Origin: Azonexaceae bacterium | GTDB lineage: Bacteria > Pseudomonadota > Gammaproteobacteria > Burkholderiales > Rhodocyclaceae | Reading direction: 5' to 3' | Length of the DNA: 9,642 bases | NCBI GenBank assembly: GCA_009469685.1 | Contig: SSTA01000221.1 | Span: 1-9,642 of the forward strand | Shown here: piece by piece, positions 5,722-9,642 of the stretch | Layout: each line of letters opens with the position of its first letter | Numbering within the stretch: position 1 is the first letter of the stretch | Program-made: the position numbers and the translations under genes | Notes under the pieces: generated by a model | The model's database searches: none | Told to the model about the DNA's origin: nothing | The model's input: the letters and a program-made list of their open reading frames with translations, nothing else

Positions 5722-8700
5722 TCAGACCGGACAGCGCGTGCGGTCTGTACCCGGCTGCCCGGATGTCAAGCTGCGCAGGAGCGGCTCCATTTCTTTCAAA
5801 ATCTGGACCGGCAATGCCGAGGTGAAATCATAGGCTGCCGCCTGCTCGCCTGGAACGAAGGCGGTGACCGTTCCAAAGAAACGGTCGCCGAGATAGAACA
5901 CGAATGTCGCGGCCCGATTGACCACCCGCGAAAACTTGATCTGGCCACCGGCACCAATGACGTCGAAGCGATGGTCGCCGGTCCCCGTCTTGCCCCCCAC
6001 CGCGAGTGGCTTTCCCGCATCATCCTTATAGACATCCTTCACCCGGCGAGCCGTACCGTTGTTCACCACGCGCAGGAGCGCCTTGCGAGCCGCTGCGGCG
6101 ACCTCCGCGGGCAATACCCGCTCGCCCGCCCGGGGAGTCCAGACGAGGTGGGTTTCAAAGGGAGTCGCGACGGCGAAGTGCAGTTCGTCCACCCGCACGG
6201 TGGCTTGGCGAACGCCACCGTTCACTACGATGCCCATCAATTCCGCCAGGGCCGCAGGCCGATCGGCGGAACTGCCGATGGCCGTCGCGTAGGAGGGCAC
6301 CAGGCGCTCGAAGGGATAGCCGACTTTTTTCCACGACGCCGCAATTCGCTCGAACGCCGCTGCCTCCAGTGCGATGCGTATTCGCACGTCCTGGGCGCGC
6401 CGGAAGCGGGAATTGAGCAGCCAGCGATAAGCCTCCTGGCGTTGCTGGGTGCTGGCCGCCACGACCTGATCGAAGTTTGCCCCCGGATTCTGCTTCAGAT
6501 ACCCCACCAGCCAGAGTTCCAGCGGGTGCACCCGGGCCAGGTAGCCCTGGTCCGAGAGATTGAGGCGCAGAGGCGCATAGGTGGCATAGAGCTTACGCAA
6601 TTGGGCCTCGCTTCCGGCCCGTTCGCCCAACTGACTGGCCATGAAGGTGCTGAAGGATGCGAAGTCGGCCTGGGGCTCAACGCCCAGGAAGGCTGCCGCC
6701 AGCCTGCTCGGCAGAGGTCTCAGGTCGGAAATCAGTGCCGGCAGTAGATCTTCAGTAGCCGTGGCGCGGTACTTCCGGAAGAAATGAGCCAAGAACTCCT
6801 TGCCTTCCTGATCGGCGAAACGGCTCAGGAAACGGCGTCGCGCCGCTTCCGAGTCGTCGCGCAGTTCCCGACCGGGGGCATCCTCGGCCTCGAAAGCGTG
6901 GTAATGGACCACGTCGCGCATGATGCGAACGAAGGAAAGATTGACCGACTGCTCCAGAGCTTCCTCGACGGTCGGGACCTTGGCGTCGTCTTCGTGCTTG
7001 AAATTGTGGAAGGTATGCAAGCCGCCGCCGGTGAAAAAAGTCTCCTGCGGATTGGCCGGATAGCGCCGCTCCAGAGCCGCTTCGAGCATGGGAAGCAGGG
7101 ACTTGTCCTCGACCCGTTGCAAATGCTCAAGCGCCCAGCGGGTGAGATTGTCCCCGCCCTCGGTGCGGATTTTGCGCAATTCCTCGGGCGGCATCGGCGA
7201 GTAGCGGCGGTGAAGGTCGGCGATGGCCTCCAGATAGCTCACCAGCGTACGGAATTTGGCGCTCGAACCCAGATCGAGTTTGGTACCGACGTTGATGTCC
7301 AGGGGCTGATCCACGTTGTCGGCCTGGACCCTGAGCAGATTGCCGCGAGCCGTCGCCTCGTAGAGCGTAAAACTGAATCTCACCTCCGAAGGATCGCCCC
7401 GCATCAACAAGCGATCGCCTTTCAGGCCCAGGCACTTGAGTGCCCCGTCGTCCTTCAGGGTGGCGAGAAACCGGGTGACGGCGTTCTGGGCGCCGCCGTC
7501 CAGGGTCGTACGCGCGGTCAGATCATAACGATCAAGCGCGTAGAGGTTGCCCACATCGAGAAAATCCGCCAGGACGGCGCGAGCGGAATTCACCGCTTTG
7601 CGCTCGATGAAGGACACCGGCGGTGGCGGCAGCGGCGTGTCGCGCGGCTTCAGCGCGACGGCCAGGGCAGCGTCCCGCAGCGCTTCGGTGATCACCCCAT
7701 CGCGCGCCAAGAGTCGCAAGTGGCTATCGGTGAGTTCCGTAAGACGGTGGGCATTTTCCGCCAGGAGATCCGACGGCCGGCGCTGGGCGATAAAGAGCGA
7801 CAAGGCTTCCTTGAACGGAGCCGCAGCCGCAGCGGGCTGCTCGACGGCTGCTGCCAGCAGCCGGTTGGCCTCGGAAAATTCCCGGCCGTACCAGGCCCAG
7901 AGGCCATCGCCGAGGCCATTGACCTCGCCGACTCCGGGTACCGCTCCCAGAGGCACAGAATTGACAAAATCGACGACGATGCGCCGACGAACCTCCAGCG
8001 TATCCTCGCCGCCCGCGTAGGCCCGCAGGGACGCCGAAGCCATTTGCCGCAGCTTCTCCCGGGCTCCATGGGTGCGGCCTCCCGGCGAATGACGGAATTT
8101 CTCGATCTGGGTGGCGAGGGTGCTGCCCCCCGCACGGCTCGCCCCCTCGGGATCGACGGCCCGGACCGCCTGACCGATGACGGCCCGTCCGAACCTGTCC
8201 CACTCGACGGCCGGATTGCGCTGCGGATGGTCGGAATCCAGCAGTTCCCGATTCTCGATGAACAGGAGGGAGGACACCACCACCGGCGGAATGGCCTCGA
8301 AACGGTCATATTGCCGCTGGGGGAAAAGGGTAGCGTAGAGGGATTCGCCCGAGCGGTCGAGGACAGTCAGGCCGGCCTGGGATTTTTCGCGGTAGATCGG
8401 GAAGAGCCCGCGCCCGGTCAGTTGCCGGAAACGCTCGTTCTGCCGGGCCTGGGCGGTCACCGTGAAGCCGGCCGTGACCAGTTTGGGCACGGCCGAGCGC
8501 AGTTGGGCATAACCCAGGCGCTGATCGTAGGGACCGTCTGTAGGCAACCACAGGTCTGGATTCTCGCCCGGCTCTACCCGATAACCGGAATCCCGCGCCC
8601 ACTCCGAGAAGAAGTGCGCCTGTAGCCAAGACTCCCGCATCTCCAGCCAGGCCGCGACGGCAACGGCCAAGGCCAGAATCAACAGAATGCGGATGAACCA

Positions 8701-8769
8701 ATTTCCGGGAAAACGTCCCCGGCGGCGCTCTTCGCGCCGCCCTTCCCTCGGGGTACCTGCTTCACTCAT
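5722..8769 (-). CDS. Class A penicillin-binding protein (GT51 transglycosylase plus transpeptidase), unusually long
   Basis: A 1015-residue bitopic membrane protein that should act in the periplasm on peptidoglycan. It has an Arg-rich cytoplasmic start, one transmembrane helix (about 25-41, ILLILALAVAVAAW), a GT51 glycosyltransferase module (about 150-310) and a transpeptidase module (about 420-1000). The GT51 part keeps IENRELL with Glu172, GGSTLATQIEKF (214-225) and RRRIVVDFVNSVPLG, but the RKxxE motif reads EKLRQ (238-242), so the second important Glu is Gln. The transpeptidase active site is complete: SSAK (502-505, nucleophile Ser502), SVN (608-610) and KTGT (927-930). Family members usually have 650-850 residues; the extra length lies mostly between SVN and KTGT. 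The frame is open to TTG 8871, but that codon overlaps the sucD terminator; ATG 8857-8859 and ATG 8827-8829 lack a ribosome binding site. ATG 8767-8769 is chosen, with AGGAG about 12 bases upstream and TAAAAT (8828-8833) as a possible -10 element. Start choice is moderate; family is certain. Confidence 0.92.
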   Translation of the reverse strand: MSEAGTPREGRREERRRGRFPGNWFIRILLILALAVAVAAWLEMRESWLQAHFFSEWARDSGYRVEPGENPDLWLPTDGPYDQRLGYAQLRSAVPKLVTAGFTVTAQARQNERFRQLTGRGLFPIYREKSQAGLTVLDRSGESLYATLFPQRQYDRFEAIPPVVVSSLLFIENRELLDSDHPQRNPAVEWDRFGRAVIGQAVRAVDPEGASRAGGSTLATQIEKFRHSPGGRTHGAREKLRQMASASLRAYAGGEDTLEVRRRIVVDFVNSVPLGAVPGVGEVNGLGDGLWAWYGREFSEANRLLAAAVEQPAAAAAPFKEALSLFIAQRRPSDLLAENAHRLTELTDSHLRLLARDGVITEALRDAALAVALKPRDTPLPPPPVSFIERKAVNSARAVLADFLDVGNLYALDRYDLTARTTLDGGAQNAVTRFLATLKDDGALKCLGLKGDRLLMRGDPSEVRFSFTLYEATARGNLLRVQADNVDQPLDINVGTKLDLGSSAKFRTLVSYLEAIADLHRRYSPMPPEELRKIRTEGGDNLTRWALEHLQRVEDKSLLPMLEAALERRYPANPQETFFTGGGLHTFHNFKHEDDAKVPTVEEALEQSVNLSFVRIMRDVVHYHAFEAEDAPGRELRDDSEAARRRFLSRFADQEGKEFLAHFFRKYRATATEDLLPALISDLRPLPSRLAAAFLGVEPQADFASFSTFMASQLGERAGSEAQLRKLYATYAPLRLNLSDQGYLARVHPLELWLVGYLKQNPGANFDQVVAASTQQRQEAYRWLLNSRFRRAQDVRIRIALEAAAFERIAASWKKVGYPFERLVPSYATAIGSSADRPAALAELMGIVVNGGVRQATVRVDELHFAVATPFETHLVWTPRAGERVLPAEVAAAARKALLRVVNNGTARRVKDVYKDDAGKPLAVGGKTGTGDHRFDVIGAGGQIKFSRVVNRAATFVFYLGDRFFGTVTAFVPGEQAAAYDFTSALPVQILKEMEPLLRSLTSGQPGTDRTRCPV

Positions 8770-8870
8770 GCGTTTGCCGCTCTCCTGGGCGACTTGATCT
8801 TTCCGACAATGCTGGCGGGGTCGCGGCATTTTAGACCCAAGCCGCAGAAAAAATTTCATCTCCACAAACA

Positions 8871-8899
8871 AAAAAGCGCCGGGAGCACCGGCGCTTTTT
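8871..8899 (-). terminator. Rho-independent terminator of sucD (symmetrical, could act both ways)
   Basis: On the minus strand AAAAAGCGCCGG, a 5-base loop and CCGGCGCTTTTT form a perfect 12-bp stem (7 bp of GC-rich core) followed by a T-run. It begins 15 bases after the sucD stop codon. The A-run on the other side makes it symmetrical, so it could also stop plus-strand transcription, though no plus-strand gene ends here. It separates sucD from the penicillin-binding protein gene, which therefore needs its own promoter. Confidence 0.93.
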
Positions 8900-8914
8900 C
8901 CGAGGCGGACGCGC

Positions 8915-9642
8915 TTACAGCATGGCCTTCAGCAGTTTGGCCATTTCGGACGGGTTACGGGTCACCTTGAAGCCGCATTCTTCCATGATGGCGAGTTTGG
9001 CATCGGCGGTGTCGGCACCGCCGGAGATCAAGGCGCCGGCGTGGCCCATGCGCTTGCCGGCCGGGGCGGTGACGCCGGCGATGAAGCCGACGATGGGCTT
9101 CTTCATGTTGGCCTTGCACCACTGGGCGGCTTCGGCTTCATCGGGACCGCCGATTTCGCCGATCATGATGACGGCGTCGGTGTCCGGGTCGTCGTTGAAG
9201 GCCTTCATCACATCGATGTGCTTCAGCCCGTTGATGGGGTCGCCACCGATACCGACGGCGGAGGACTGGCCGAGGCCCAGTTCGGTGAGCTGACCGACGG
9301 CTTCGTAGGTCAGCGTGCCGGAGCGGGAAACCACGCCGATGCGGCCCTTCTTGTGGATGTGGCCGGGCATGATGCCGATCTTCACTTCGTCCGGCGTTAT
9401 GAGGCCGGGGCAGTTGGGGCCGAGCAGCAGGGTCTTCTTGCCGCCGGCAGCTTCCTTGGCCTTCATCTTGTTGCGCACGATGAGCATGTCGCGGACGGGA
9501 ATGCCTTCGGTGATGCAGATGGCCAGGTCCAGGTCGGCCTCGACGGCTTCCCAGATGGCGTCGGCGGCACCGGCGGGCGGCACGTAGATGACGGAGACGG
9601 TGGCGCCGGTCTGCTTGGCGGCTTCCTTGACGGAACCGAAGA
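8915..9642 (-). CDS. sucD: Succinyl-CoA ligase (ADP-forming) alpha subunit, 5' end outside the window
   Basis: The alpha subunit of succinyl-CoA synthetase, which with SucC interconverts succinyl-CoA and succinate with ATP or GTP formation in the citric acid cycle. About 241 residues are visible, from FGSVKEAAKQTGATVSVIYVP to the C-terminal MAKLLKAML. Compared with the E. coli protein (recalled, not searched) about 53 N-terminal residues, including the CoA-binding Rossmann start, lie beyond the edge. The active-site histidine that is phosphorylated is present in GKRMGHAGALISGG (His codon at 9041-9043), and LGPNCPGLITP, VSRSGTLTYEA, GIGGDPI and IGEIGG are all typical. A 6-residue insertion before GPNCPG relative to E. 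coli is normal variation. The frame continues through the in-frame GTG at 9581-9583, which is internal, not a start. sucC is expected just upstream, outside the window. The gene ends with a strong terminator. Confidence 0.98.
   Translation of the reverse strand, partial: FGSVKEAAKQTGATVSVIYVPPAGAADAIWEAVEADLDLAICITEGIPVRDMLIVRNKMKAKEAAGGKKTLLLGPNCPGLITPDEVKIGIMPGHIHKKGRIGVVSRSGTLTYEAVGQLTELGLGQSSAVGIGGDPINGLKHIDVMKAFNDDPDTDAVIMIGEIGGPDEAEAAQWCKANMKKPIVGFIAGVTAPAGKRMGHAGALISGGADTADAKLAIMEECGFKVTRNPSEMAKLLKAML

Noticed and set aside
6784..8625. A 613-codon open frame on the plus strand opposite the penicillin-binding protein
   Set aside because: Same explanation: antisense to a confidently identified gene, skewed composition, no motif and no ribosome binding site supporting its start.
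8770..8871. N-terminal extension of the penicillin-binding protein from TTG 8871 or ATG 8859
   Set aside because: TTG 8871 lies inside the sucD terminator and ATG 8859 only about 12 bases after it, without a ribosome binding site. The extension adds a second weakly hydrophobic stretch not needed for the type II membrane topology.
9581..9583. GTG as the sucD start codon
   Set aside because: The frame continues upstream to the window edge with clear SucD sequence (FGSVKEAAKQTGATVSVIYV), so this codon is an internal valine.

Overview
The window is a GC-rich bacterial segment carrying seven protein-coding genes, all on the minus strand, packed tightly and with no mobile element, RNA gene or CRISPR array that I could recognise. 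The sucD sequence, the codon use and the CHASE2-kinase/PP2C/FHA gene set suggest a proteobacterium, most likely a betaproteobacterium of the Rhodocyclales type. That assignment is inferred from general resemblance and was not tested by a search.

Reading in the direction of transcription (from high to low coordinates): (1) 8915-9642 is the 3' part of sucD, the succinyl-CoA ligase alpha subunit, cut by the window edge and closed by a strong hairpin terminator at 8871-8899. (2) 5722-8769 encodes a very long class A penicillin-binding protein with a divergent glycosyltransferase module and an intact transpeptidase active site with large insertions. (3) 4676-5632 encodes an ornithine cyclodeaminase/mu-crystallin family oxidoreductase. 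(4) 1-4581 is a phospho-signalling cassette: a membrane CHASE2-TPR-Ser/Thr kinase, a PP2C phosphatase, an FHA-domain protein and the start of a second CHASE2 membrane protein that runs off the left edge. Gaps within the cassette are 12, 15 and 30 bases, so it is very probably one operon. A candidate promoter and a perfect 7-bp inverted repeat lie just upstream of the kinase.

The cassette makes sense as a closed signalling circuit. An extracytoplasmic CHASE2 sensor controls a cytoplasmic Hanks-type kinase, PP2C reverses its phosphorylations, and the FHA protein reads phosphothreonines. The kinase juxtamembrane segment and the FHA linker share Thr-hydrophobic-hydrophobic-Leu/Ile motifs that could be phosphorylated docking sites. 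Whether the neighbouring cell-wall enzyme is a target is open. Every stretch longer than 300 bases is covered by a gene; the three longer intergenic gaps (about 90-145 bases) are described under the terminator, hairpin, promoter and inverted-repeat entries.
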